From CBDCTM01 sp965222005 (lineage in GTDB: Bacteria; Bacteroidota; Bacteroidia; Chitinophagales; Saprospiraceae), in assembly GCA_965222005.1 (NCBI GenBank), contig OZ244935.1:1736001-1800000 (forward strand): DNA of 64,000 bases. Direction: 5' to 3'. The notes below the pieces were generated by a model. It was not told where the DNA came from. It searched no databases and saw only the letters and a program-made list of their open reading frames with translations. Position numbers and translations under genes: made by a program. Below are positions 1-7,599 of the stretch, piece after piece (the stretch's first letter is position 1; every line of letters starts with the position of its first letter).

Positions 1-186
1 TTGAAGATTGGATTTCCTAGCCTTCTCTTGTACAAATTTTGTAAAGTCTTCAAAGTGTACAAAAGTCTTTCAAAACTCCTTCTTGGTGCGGATTTTATCA
101 GGATTATATTTAAAATAATTGTAAACAGTTTTCAAAGAAATTGAATAGTACTTGTGAAGTACTGCTGGTAAGACGTATTCCTCCAT
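1..186 (-). pseudogene. Small helix-turn-helix-like frame with an in-frame stop, runs off the left edge
   Basis: On the minus strand an ATG at 184-186 opens a 38-codon frame that ends at a TGA at 70-72. The same frame then stays open to base 1. The first part contains SISLKTVYNYFKYNPDKI, which has the spacing and residue pattern of a recognition helix of a small helix-turn-helix protein. The second part, KTFVHFEDFTKFVQEKARK, also looks like real charged, helical protein. I read this as one small DNA-binding protein interrupted by a nonsense mutation; it could instead be a genuine 38-residue protein followed by chance open frame. The family assignment is by eye only. Confidence 0.3.
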
Positions 187-555
187 TTTGTAAATTTGTA
201 AGATTGAAAATTTGTAATTGAAAGGGTTACAGGATTGGTTCAAAGTTTATTCAAAGTAAGGCAGAAAGCAAGGGGTAAATAGGTATTTCATTTTTGTAAA
301 GTTTTTGAAGACGTTTCATACTTACTAAGAGGAATGATTTAGTTATGTGTCATTCCAACATAGGATTTAGTTTTTGAATATTTAGTCAATAATAGGAATT
401 GTATTATTTTAGCAATTGGTACTGATTCGTAATACTTTGTAGTTGTATTTGGATGAATTAAGTGTATGAAAATCAATAGGTTATGAGTCTTATTTTGATT
501 TTGATAAGGAAACCTCAAAAGAAACCATAAAGTAAACCAAAAAATAACGCCTAAA
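187..555. other. AT-rich intergenic region, no gene recognised
   Basis: About 370 bases separate the broken helix-turn-helix frame on the minus strand from the coupling ATPase on the plus strand. An antisense open frame overlaps 339-587, but its composition looks random and it runs into the ATPase gene, so I do not call it. I see no clear promoter box, hairpin or repeat. It presumably holds divergent promoters. Confidence 0.4.
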
Positions 556-2547
556 ATGGAATATTTCCCTTTTGCAAAGTATGTCAAATTAGCATTTGAA
601 AGAACAGGTTTGAAGCAAGGTATTGAAAATGATTTTCATGGTGGGATTCAGGTAAAAGATGTTGAGAGCGTTGTTCGTAAGTTCATGGGCGATTGGACAG
701 AGTGGCAAGGTGGAGAAGGTGAACCTGAAAGATTCATCACCCCAACAGAATATACTGCGTTGTTTAATGAGAATGTTGGATTGCAACTTGAACGAGAAAT
801 TGAAAGAGCAGTTCAAAAAGCAGATAATGACAAAGAAAAAGCTAAGAGAAAAAAAGAACAGAATTTGGACAAGTGGTTTGGTGCTTCCAGTAACAAATTA
901 GATGATAAGTTAGATAGCTATTTAGAGAAAAAGTTATTCGGAGGGTTTGTGTCGGGAGAGGAGAGCGTCAGTACTAAAAAGTACATCAAAAAAGCTATTA
1001 AAAAATTTTATACGTTATATCCTGCTTATGATTTATTTGGCATTAGGACTGAAGGAGAGCGTAGAGCGATTGCAGACCATTTGGAGCAAGACGAAGACAA
1101 TTACTTTTGGGCTATGAGAGCGAGTAATCCGCAACTTTCGGATTTTTTTTTGAAATGGCGACATTTTAGAATACCTGAAAAAGCAAGACAAAAACACACC
1201 TATATTGTAGCAGGTACGGGAGCAGGAAAAAGTGAATTGCTCAAATCCCTTGTGTGGCAGCATATTGTAAAAAGAAATACGGGTGTAGTTGTTATTGATC
1301 CTAATGGCGACTTTGCCGAACAAATAGCTAAGTTTAAAGAAAACGGAAAATCGAAATTTAAAGACAGACTTGTTTACATAGACCCATTCTTTTCTCCTGA
1401 GTTTATCCCAATAATAAATCCTTTTGAATTACCCGAAGCATCAGAGCAAGTTTTAGGAAAAGCAACTCAACAACTCTTCAAAACATTTGTAGCCGCTTTT
1501 ACTGACTTGGATTCTCCTCCAACTGCTGCCATGCAGACAATTCTGTTGAATATGATTCCAGTAATATTGAGGAAGCCGGACGGGTCTTTACGTGATATTT
1601 TCCGCTTCCTCGACTTTGAGGCTAACGATGATTTAATAGAACTTGGAAGGTCAATTCCAAATGTTGATATTAGACGTTACTTTCAAAATAGCTTCACTAA
1701 GAGAAACCTAGCAGCAAGTATTCCCGGTATGGAAAGTAGGTTTTACAGAATGGCGACAAGCGGAATTTTTATGAATCTCGTTTGTGGTAAATCAACCATT
1801 AATCTTAAAAAGGCATTGAATGAAAAGAAAATTATTGTTTTTAATCTAAGTAAAGGAAAATTGGGGGACGACCTATCGAGAATTTACGGAAGGTTCATTT
1901 TGACGAGTACCTTGAATACAATTTTTGCTCGTGCGGACATTAATGAAAACGATAGAGTTCCCTGCCATATTTATATAGATGAATTTCATAATTATATTAC
2001 TTCTACTATAAAAGAAGCTTTCGTAGAGGGAAGAAAATACAAAGGCTTCTTAACAGTCGCAACACAAACTATTGGGCAGGATATGACAACGAGTTTCAAG
2101 GATTTGATTTTGGGAAATGCAAACGTAAAAATAATTGGAGGAGCAGGTTACAAAAGTCGTAGAGAAATGATGCAGGAAATGGACATAGATGAAGAAACAG
2201 AAAGAATGACAGGTATCAATAAAAAGACATTCAAAAAACTCAAAATTGGGAAGTTCATTGTTCAAATCGGAAACAATGAACCGATGAAAATAACGAATGG
2301 AACAAGATTGCTCGGCAATAAACATTCTATGAAGTCTGACAAATGGGAAGCCATTAAGCAGGAACAGTTATCCAGATATTATGTTAGAAGAAAAGAATTC
2401 CCAAACATCGAAAATCCTATTGAGGATAACAAGAGTTCTTCAATTCCGCCTCGAACCAAATCGAGTGACGAGTTCTTAAAAGAACCCAAAAATGATGAAA
2501 GTGGCACAAATAAAAAAAGACCTTTTAATCCAAAATTCGACTTGTAA
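556..2547 (+). CDS. TraD/VirD4-like type IV coupling ATPase
   Basis: 663 residues. A Walker A motif GTGAGKS lies at about 220-226, followed by the strand VVVIDPNGDF. A Walker B motif YIDEFHNY has its acidic pair at about 475-476, followed by FLTVATQTIGQD. This order is typical of the HerA/TraD/TraG ATPases that couple a relaxosome to a type IV secretion channel. No transmembrane segment is obvious, so it resembles the soluble TraD/TraG-like forms. The first 200 residues are charged and unrecognised. The ATG at 556 is the only start after the in-frame stop at 505-507. Its stop shares a base with the next gene's ATG (TAATG), indicating translational coupling. A role in conjugative DNA transfer is inferred from family and neighbour; no relaxase or channel gene is in the window. 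Confidence 0.8.
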   Translation: MEYFPFAKYVKLAFERTGLKQGIENDFHGGIQVKDVESVVRKFMGDWTEWQGGEGEPERFITPTEYTALFNENVGLQLEREIERAVQKADNDKEKAKRKKEQNLDKWFGASSNKLDDKLDSYLEKKLFGGFVSGEESVSTKKYIKKAIKKFYTLYPAYDLFGIRTEGERRAIADHLEQDEDNYFWAMRASNPQLSDFFLKWRHFRIPEKARQKHTYIVAGTGAGKSELLKSLVWQHIVKRNTGVVVIDPNGDFAEQIAKFKENGKSKFKDRLVYIDPFFSPEFIPIINPFELPEASEQVLGKATQQLFKTFVAAFTDLDSPPTAAMQTILLNMIPVILRKPDGSLRDIFRFLDFEANDDLIELGRSIPNVDIRRYFQNSFTKRNLAASIPGMESRFYRMATSGIFMNLVCGKSTINLKKALNEKKIIVFNLSKGKLGDDLSRIYGRFILTSTLNTIFARADINENDRVPCHIYIDEFHNYITSTIKEAFVEGRKYKGFLTVATQTIGQDMTTSFKDLILGNANVKIIGGAGYKSRREMMQEMDIDEETERMTGINKKTFKKLKIGKFIVQIGNNEPMKITNGTRLLGNKHSMKSDKWEAIKQEQLSRYYVRRKEFPNIENPIEDNKSSSIPPRTKSSDEFLKEPKNDESGTNKKRPFNPKFDL

Positions 2548-3428
2548 TGATTTCACCCATGAAAGAGAAGATGTTGAGAAGTTTAGCGCAGTATAAGTAC
2601 CTTACTGTATCTCATTTCCTTTCATTGGGAATTAGTATAAGTCCAGTTTCAGCAAATAAGGCATTAAGAAATTTGAGGAAAGAAAAGTTTACAGATAAGG
2701 CGATTCATATATCCGTCCCTTCTACTCCGAAAGGAAAAATAGCTCGTAGAGTTCGCCATGAGGATTTGCATTACCTTACTCCCAAAGGAGCGAAACTTTT
2801 AGATGAAGAAACGGAACTTGCCTTATCATATATTCGCTATCCAAAAAAAACCAAACAGACGCTTTCAAATGATTATCTTCATAGAATAAGTACCATCTCG
2901 ATTCATATAAGTTATGACAAGTGGGTAAAAGAAAATGGATTCATGGAGAGAGATTTTTTAGTTTACTATGACAAAAGAGGATTGTACGGTGAAGGAAAAT
3001 CATTTAAGAGTGAAACACGTATTGATTTTGATGATGGCAGCCACTATTCACCAGATGTTATTTTCAGCTACAAGAAAAAGCAGGAGAGTCCGCTTCTATT
3101 TTGTCTTGAAGTTTATAATGGGAATAGAACCAAATATGTAATAGAGCAGTTGAAGAAACTATTTTGGGTAATCGAAAAAACAACCAAAATAGGACAGAAA
3201 GTAAATCTTAAAAAGATACCTCGTATTCTTTGCGTGTTCGATAACGAGACCTTATTAAGAAATACACTCGACCGTGTTAAGACGGACAAGTTTTTTTCAT
3301 TTCAAGGAATAGAACAGTTACTATTTCTTAATCTTGATAATAAAGTATGGGAGCAATTTGGGAATGGCTGGACTAATATAGAAGGGGAGTTGATACAATT
3401 ACAAGATTTAGGGGGCAAGAAGTTTTAA
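2547..3428 (+). CDS. Replication-relaxation family protein
   Basis: 293 residues starting on the last base of the preceding stop codon. The N-terminus (KMLRSLAQYKYLTVSHFLSL, then ANKALRNLRKEKF) looks like a winged helix. It is followed by the HYLTPKGAKLLDEE element that I associate with the replication-relaxation family found on plasmids and conjugative elements, and then by an alpha/beta part containing SPDVIFSYKKK and LLFCLEVYNGN. That later part has the acidic-lysine spacing of a restriction-fold domain, but I would not assign nuclease activity. Overlap with the coupling ATPase implies joint expression and a role in transfer or mobilisation. The family call rests on pattern recognition. 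Confidence 0.65.
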   Translation: MISPMKEKMLRSLAQYKYLTVSHFLSLGISISPVSANKALRNLRKEKFTDKAIHISVPSTPKGKIARRVRHEDLHYLTPKGAKLLDEETELALSYIRYPKKTKQTLSNDYLHRISTISIHISYDKWVKENGFMERDFLVYYDKRGLYGEGKSFKSETRIDFDDGSHYSPDVIFSYKKKQESPLLFCLEVYNGNRTKYVIEQLKKLFWVIEKTTKIGQKVNLKKIPRILCVFDNETLLRNTLDRVKTDKFFSFQGIEQLLFLNLDNKVWEQFGNGWTNIEGELIQLQDLGGKKF

Positions 3429-3456
3429 GCTAAATTTTTAATCAAAAAAGTGTGTT

Positions 3457-3972
3457 ATGGATGAAAATGATTTCTATGTAAGTTTTCGTAAGCGACTTGG
3501 TAAGATTGTAGATAGAGAAAAAGCAAAGGAACATTACTTTAAAGAGTTCACAGCGGCACAAGCTAAACTTGAAGAAGCGTATAAGAAATTTCGTTATGCT
3601 ATAGGAAGAATTGAAAATGTAAATGGATGTATTGATGGGTGTTTAGGTTATATTGAAGAGAAAGATTTTGAAGCTGCTCGAACTCTTTGGAATTTAGTAA
3701 GCGAAAGTCTTGGGGATGGGGAAGCAGTAAAAGAAATGAAGGATGCCATACAAAAGTTTTATATCTATTCGGAAGATGGGCTAAATGCTAAAGAGAGAAT
3801 TTATAGAGCGTCACACGATGATCCTAAAGCCTTTGAAAGTGAATTTACCAAAGATAAAATACAAATGCGGATGCTTAAAGTAGAAATTGAAGATAGGTCT
3901 GGCAAGGTGTATCGAAAAATTGAACATCATGAACAAAATGAAGATATTACTCGCCATTGGAGAGAGGCTTAG
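3457..3972 (+). CDS. Unrecognised 171-residue helical protein
   Basis: Not recognised. The protein is charged and largely helical. The stretch from about residue 20 to 50 (REKAKEHYFKEFTAAQAKLE and on) looks like a coiled coil. It has no signal peptide, membrane segment or Cys/His metal site. It begins 28 bases after the replication-relaxation gene on the same strand, so it is probably the third gene of the same transcript. Its TAG stop (3970-3972) interleaves with the TAA stop of the convergent gene (3969-3971 on the other strand), so the two transcripts must overlap. Confidence 0.65.
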   Translation: MDENDFYVSFRKRLGKIVDREKAKEHYFKEFTAAQAKLEEAYKKFRYAIGRIENVNGCIDGCLGYIEEKDFEAARTLWNLVSESLGDGEAVKEMKDAIQKFYIYSEDGLNAKERIYRASHDDPKAFESEFTKDKIQMRMLKVEIEDRSGKVYRKIEHHEQNEDITRHWREA

Positions 3973-4610
3973 AAATCAATTTTTTCATGTTGGTATTCTT
4001 CCCGTATAGTATCAATTCTGTGCATCCAATCTCTTAGGTTTGTTGGAGGTTTATAGTCCGAGTGCGAAGGATAGAGTTTTTCTCTTACAAGTTCTACCCG
4101 AACACGATAAAAATTCTCTCGCATTTTTGCCATTTTCCTTGTGAAAAAATTATACCCTAATGATTTGAATAAAGGTAGCATAGGATTTTTAAATCGAGTA
4201 TTTCCTAAATACAATCTATTATATTGATAATTCAAAAAAGCATTATATGAATCATGGATGTCCGTAACAACACCAATTGCTTTACTACCAAAGTATTTTT
4301 CAATAATAGTGTCTATGAATTTGTATAAATAAGCATCAGCCTTAACAAGTTCAGCAACTTTAACGCATTTTTCTAGCTCCTTTTCTAAGAATCCGATCAT
4401 TTGTTGTGGTGGCTTAATAGGAATGATAAGCCGAAAATAAGCAACCATATCTTTACTACTTTGCTTATCTCCTGGAAAAAGATACATGTCGTCAAGCCAC
4501 GACTTTTCTTCTTTGTTAAGGTTGTTAATTTGATCTCCACAAAAAACAAATCCTTTTGTTTCCTTTTCTATTTCTTCAACAGATGGTTGGTAAGCCTCAT
4601 TTACATACAT
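3969..4610 (-). CDS. Unrecognised 213-residue protein of the accessory region
   Basis: Not recognised. A soluble, charged protein (MYVNEAYQPSVEEIEKE at the start) with a central FIDTIIEKYFGSKAIGVVTD segment and a C-terminal half rich in Arg/Tyr (FYRVRVELVREKLYPSH). No signal peptide, membrane segment or catalytic motif is visible. It is convergent with the coupling-protein operon and shares overlapping stop codons with its last gene. The low-GC codon use matches the rest of the accessory region and not the chromosome to the right, so it is probably cargo of the mobile element. Confidence 0.6.
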   Translation of the reverse strand: MYVNEAYQPSVEEIEKETKGFVFCGDQINNLNKEEKSWLDDMYLFPGDKQSSKDMVAYFRLIIPIKPPQQMIGFLEKELEKCVKVAELVKADAYLYKFIDTIIEKYFGSKAIGVVTDIHDSYNAFLNYQYNRLYLGNTRFKNPMLPLFKSLGYNFFTRKMAKMRENFYRVRVELVREKLYPSHSDYKPPTNLRDWMHRIDTIREEYQHEKIDF

Positions 4611-4652
4611 AATGTTTGTTTATATTCAATATGTCAGAAAATCAATGTCCTT

Positions 4653-4681
4653 TTTCTGCTCTTGGAGGCCAAGAGCAGAAA
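4653..4681. terminator. Strong 13-bp hairpin between two minus-strand genes
   Basis: A perfect 13-bp inverted repeat (TTTCTGCTCTTGG at 4653-4665, its complement at 4669-4681) with a 3-base AGG loop. On the plus strand it is followed by AAATTTTATAG, a weak T-tract. It lies just after the stop of the small membrane protein gene and before the start of the 213-residue gene. A terminator or processing hairpin for the upstream gene is likely. Confidence 0.55.
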
Positions 4682-4692
4682 TTTTATAGCAA

Positions 4693-5055
4693 CTATTCAT
4701 TAAACAACTCAGGTTTCTTGCGTTTCAGTAGGTTCATAAATTCCCCTCGTTCTGACCATTCATTTTCAAGAAAGTCATTTGTTTTTGGAGAAGAAAGATG
4801 AAACAACAAGATACCCAAAAGCCATATAAATACGGATGCCGCAAAATAAGCTGGTGAATGAGTAAAACCTGCAACGGCAGTTAAAGTAATTGCTATAAAA
4901 AATAAAACGCTAATAATTTTTACTCCTCTTTTTAAATTTCTAAACATCCAAACGAGGAAAAATGGAAGTTTAAGTAAGTAGAATTTTAATCTGACTTTGG
5001 CGATACGTCTTTTAATATAACGCTCAGCCTTTTTGTTTATAATCTGATTATCCAT
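4693..5055 (-). CDS. Small membrane protein, 120 residues
   Basis: Not recognised. After a basic N-terminus (KKAERYIKRRIAKVRLKFYL) there are two or three hydrophobic segments: FLVWMFRNL, then IISVLFFIAITLTAVAGF, then FAASVFIWLLGILLFHL. The C-terminal tail is acidic and probably cytoplasmic. I chose the ATG at 5053-5055. The frame can be extended to a TTG at 5079, but that codon sits inside an operator-like inverted repeat. Inner-membrane location is inferred from the hydrophobic segments. Confidence 0.6.
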   Translation of the reverse strand: MDNQIINKKAERYIKRRIAKVRLKFYLLKLPFFLVWMFRNLKRGVKIISVLFFIAITLTAVAGFTHSPAYFAASVFIWLLGILLFHLSSPKTNDFLENEWSERGEFMNLLKRKKPELFNE

Positions 5056-5089
5056 CGGACTGAATTTTTTGGTTAACAATTCAATCCGA
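5055..5089. promoter_or_regulatory. Operator-like inverted repeat at the start of the small membrane protein gene
   Basis: Arms TCGGACTGAATT (5055-5066) and AATTCAATCCGA (5078-5089) are complementary at 11 of 12 positions, with an 11-base spacer. The repeat touches the ATG of the minus-strand gene. Position and symmetry suit a repressor-binding site or a translational hairpin. Confidence 0.45.
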
Positions 5090-5547
5090 CTTTATCGAAA
5101 ACTAAACTTTTGTCAAGTCAGTTTTTAAACTCTATCTTGCCTGATTCATTAATCGGGAAATATAAAAAGGGGTGAAAGCCAATGTACTTCTCTTTTGTTC
5201 AGCTTGAAATGAACAAAAAACTTCATCTAAGTTTGCCTTGAATTCGCCTTGAAAGTGTTTAGAAATCATTTGCTGTTATCAAGGTTATTGCGATTCGAGG
5301 GCTTTACAGTTTATTGGTTCTGGTCTTTCCTTTGGATTTAACCGAACATAACTAAACAAGTTAGTAGCGTACTCATAATTGCAAGTGCCTTGCATAAATC
5401 AGAAATAATCATATTCCTAACTTTCATTCGTGCTAATTCTTTAGCACTCTTTTTTTGATAATAGTATTTTCTTCAATTGTAATACTTCATGCTGCTAAAT
5501 GAACAAATAAAAATGTTTGGTGTGCTTTCACCCCAACTATAAATGTA
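5090..5547. other. Intergenic region with hairpins and a plus-strand terminator but no recognised gene
   Basis: About 460 AT-rich bases lie between the small membrane protein gene and the IS66 element. They contain a 9-bp hairpin (TTTTGTTCA / TGAACAAAA, 5193-5218) and a textbook plus-strand terminator at 5430-5457. Only very short open frames occur. Because the terminator ends no visible plus-strand gene, an untranslated RNA is possible. Confidence 0.35.
5430..5457 (+). terminator. Intrinsic terminator with no obvious upstream gene
   Basis: A 7-bp stem GTGCTAA (5430-5436) / TTAGCAC (5441-5447) with a 4-base loop, followed by TC and seven Ts. The nearest plus-strand gene ends at 3972 and two minus-strand genes lie in between. 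Confidence 0.6.
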
Positions 5548-5569
5548 CGAAAATCGTAATTATTCAGAG
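5548..5569. repeat. Left target duplication and left terminal repeat of the IS66 element
   Basis: CGAAAATC at 5548-5555 is the left copy of the 8-bp target duplication. GTAATTATTCAGAG at 5556-5569 is the left terminal inverted repeat. It matches the right end at 12 of 14 positions, with mismatches at repeat positions 5 and 7. Confidence 0.9.
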
Positions 5570-7067
5570 TTAAAATTACGATAATAGAGAGAAATAAATT
5601 ATTTTTTGGGATGCTACCGAAAGAATTACAAGATCAGATAAATAAAATACCAGAAGAATATCGGATTCTGTTCGAGCTTGTAATTTCATTGTTTACTGAG
5701 GAGATAAATCAATTAAAGGCACGGATAAAAGAGTTAGAGGATCAACTTTCGAAGAATAGTAATAATAGTAGTAAACCTCCATCTACAGATGGCTTTAAAA
5801 AAGTTCCAAAAAGCATAAAGCCAAAGAGCAATAAAAAAGCTGGCGGACAAAAAGGTCATGAGGGAACAACGTTAAAAATAAGTGCCCAACCAGATAAAGT
5901 GGAAAAGCATAAAGTTGATACTTGCACAAATTGCAAAAAGAATTTAAGAGGTCAAAAGGCAGATTATACAGAGAAAAGGCAAGTATATGATATTCCGGAG
6001 ATAAAAATAGGAATAACGGAGCATCACTCAGAAGTGAAGCAATGCGATTGTGGTTGTGTAAATAAAGCATTTCCGCAAGGAGTAGATTATGCTGTTCAAT
6101 ATGGCCCGAATATAAAAAGTATGGTGGTGTATTTGCAAGACTATCAATTATTACCATATGAGCGGACAAAAGAACTAGTAAATGATCTGTTAGGTCATTC
6201 GTTAAGTAAAGGGTCGTTGTATAATTTTCGGCAAAAAGCATTTGATAAGCTAGAAAGCTTTGAAGAGAAGTTAAAATCTCTACTGGATTTATGTTTAGTT
6301 TTGGGTTTTGATGAAACGGGTTTTAGAATCAATAAGAAAAGGTGGTGGTTGCATAGCTGTTCGACCGACCGGCATGCCTATTATGCAGTTCATCCAAATA
6401 GAGGTCAGCTAGCAATGGAGGACATAGGAATATTGCCTTTATATGAAGGAATTGCAGTGCATGACTTTTGGAAAAGCTATTACAAATATGACTGCAAACA
6501 CAGTTTATGTAATGCCCATTTGCTAAGAGATTTGGTTTTCATAAAAGAACGATTTGAACAAAAATGGGCAGAAGAGTTAATAGACTTATTGCTGAGATTA
6601 CTACATCTGAAAAATAAAGCACTGGCAAGAGGCCAACAAGCTATATCATATACAACTGTCAAAAAGTACGAATCACTATATGATAAAATTGTCAGAAAAG
6701 GATTAAGACAAAATCCATTCAAACCACCACCTGTAAAGAAAAGAGGAAAAAAGAAAAAATCACCTCCTCGAAATTTACTGGAAAGATTCAGAGACTACAA
6801 AACAGATATACTGAGATTTTTCTACGACTTTAAGGTGCCGTTTGACAATAATTTTTCAGAAAGAGATATTCGAATGATGAAAGTCAAGCAGAAAATATCC
6901 GGTTGTTTTAGATCTGTAAAAGGTGCCCAATTCTTTGCCAGAACCAGGTCATATATAATGACTGCTCGTAAACAAAATGTCAATGTTTTTCATGCATTGA
7001 AGAGTTTGTTTACTGATAATGCTGTTGCTAATACTCTTGTTATGGCAGGACATCTCTGAACAGTTAC
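5556..7067 (+). mobile_element. Complete IS66-family insertion sequence, 1512 bp, flanked by 8-bp duplications
   Basis: The element begins and ends with GTAA...TTCAGAG repeats and is bracketed by identical 8-bp copies of CGAAAATC (5548-5555 and 7068-7075). Eight-base duplications are the known hallmark of IS66 transposition. It carries a single transposase gene with no tnpA/tnpB accessory genes, as in the single-ORF ISBst12-like group. The transposase stop codon lies inside the right terminal repeat. Intact ends, an intact transposase and a perfect duplication suggest a recent insertion. Confidence 0.95.
5611..7059 (+). CDS. IS66-family transposase
   Basis: 482 residues, full length for the family. 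The order is the usual one. An N-terminal leucine-rich coiled coil (about 25-55) runs into the family motif SKNSNNSSKPPSTDG. A basic linker with GGQKGHEG follows, then a zinc-binding segment (CTNCKK, CDCGC). The DDE catalytic domain has likely residues D234 (GFDETG), D285 (AVHDFW) and E417 (NFSERDIRMMK), followed by KQKISGCFRS. It catalyses cut-and-paste or copy transposition of the element at 5556-7067. No frameshift or internal stop is seen, so it is probably active. The ATG at 5611 lies 41 bases inside the left repeat. Confidence 0.95.
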   Translation: MLPKELQDQINKIPEEYRILFELVISLFTEEINQLKARIKELEDQLSKNSNNSSKPPSTDGFKKVPKSIKPKSNKKAGGQKGHEGTTLKISAQPDKVEKHKVDTCTNCKKNLRGQKADYTEKRQVYDIPEIKIGITEHHSEVKQCDCGCVNKAFPQGVDYAVQYGPNIKSMVVYLQDYQLLPYERTKELVNDLLGHSLSKGSLYNFRQKAFDKLESFEEKLKSLLDLCLVLGFDETGFRINKKRWWLHSCSTDRHAYYAVHPNRGQLAMEDIGILPLYEGIAVHDFWKSYYKYDCKHSLCNAHLLRDLVFIKERFEQKWAEELIDLLLRLLHLKNKALARGQQAISYTTVKKYESLYDKIVRKGLRQNPFKPPPVKKRGKKKKSPPRNLLERFRDYKTDILRFFYDFKVPFDNNFSERDIRMMKVKQKISGCFRSVKGAQFFARTRSYIMTARKQNVNVFHALKSLFTDNAVANTLVMAGHL

Positions 7068-7075
7068 CGAAAATC
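7054..7075. repeat. Right terminal repeat and right target duplication of the IS66 element
   Basis: 7054-7067 is the right terminal inverted repeat, reading GTAACTGTTCAGAG on the minus strand. CGAAAATC at 7068-7075 is the right copy of the target duplication, identical to the left copy at 5548-5555. Confidence 0.9.
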
Positions 7076-7125
7076 TTAATTTTCTTTCATTAGTTGAAAG
7101 AACATTTTGAGCGAAGGGATGAACA

Positions 7126-7162
7126 AAAAAGGGTCTCCGATTTATCACCGAAGACCCTTTTT
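7126..7162. terminator. Bidirectional intrinsic terminator downstream of tRNA-Met
   Basis: An 11-bp stem AAAAAGGGTCT (7126-7136) / AGACCCTTTTT (7152-7162) with a 15-base loop. Its A- and T-rich ends allow termination in either direction. On the minus strand it lies about 80 bases past the 3' end of tRNA-Met. Confidence 0.75.
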
Positions 7163-7241
7163 GCAATTCTGACAAATAAAAAGTAAGTTTGCCATTGTTT
7201 GCTACTTTTGTTTGCCACTTTTAGCAAATCAAGGAATTTTG

Positions 7242-7315
7242 TAGCGAGAGAGAGACTTGAACTCTCGACCTCCGGATTATGAATCCGACGCTCTAACCAG
7301 CTGAGCTACCTCGCC
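7242..7315 (-). tRNA. tRNA-Met (CAT anticodon)
   Basis: 74 bases that fold as a complete cloverleaf. The acceptor is GGCGAGG / TCTCGCT with two G-T wobbles. The D stem is GCTC/GAGC, the anticodon stem TCGGA/TCCGG around TTCATAA, and the T arm GAGAG-TTCAAGT-CTCTC. The CCA end is not encoded. The CAT anticodon fits elongator Met; the lysidine-modified Ile tRNA cannot be excluded by eye. It sits at the junction between AT-rich accessory DNA on the left and ordinary chromosome on the right. Confidence 0.9.
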
Positions 7316-7377
7316 TTACAGATTTTAATATTTCAAAGTTACTTCTTTTTTGTTGGTTAGCTTTGGGATAGAGCAAA

Positions 7378-7420
7378 AGGATTATGAATCCTGCGCTCTA
7401 ACCAGCTGAGCTACCGCGCC
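7378..7420 (-). pseudogene. 5' half of a second tRNA-Met (truncated)
   Basis: Reading the minus strand from 7420, the acceptor strand GGCGCGG, a D arm identical to that of the neighbouring tRNA and the anticodon loop TTCATAA are present. Over 42 bases, 39 match the intact gene. After the anticodon stem the sequence becomes unrelated: there is no variable loop, T arm or 3' acceptor strand. It cannot fold as a tRNA. It may be a gene cut by site-specific integration or a decayed tandem duplicate. Confidence 0.8.
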
Positions 7421-7599
7421 TCTTTTTTTGCGACTGCAAATATAATACATTTCAAAGGTTTTCTACAGCCGGCAATTGAAATATTTTCAAAGAAGAAATG
7501 GTGACTGGAGTACAAAGTTGCAGGCAAGAAGTATTGATCCAAGTGACCAATTATCTGCAATCTTCTTGTATCTTTGGCGATCACAAAAAAACAATCAAA

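Noticed and set aside
339..587. 82-codon minus-strand frame at the left of the coupling ATPase
   Set aside because: Overlaps the ATPase start, has random-looking aromatic composition and no supporting signal.
3457..4610. The two convergent unknown genes as a toxin-antitoxin pair
   Set aside because: Toxin-antitoxin genes are normally co-directional and small. These are convergent, 171 and 213 residues long and without a toxin motif.
5193..5218. 9-bp hairpin as an intrinsic terminator
   Set aside because: The stem is A/T-rich and not followed by a T-run on either strand.
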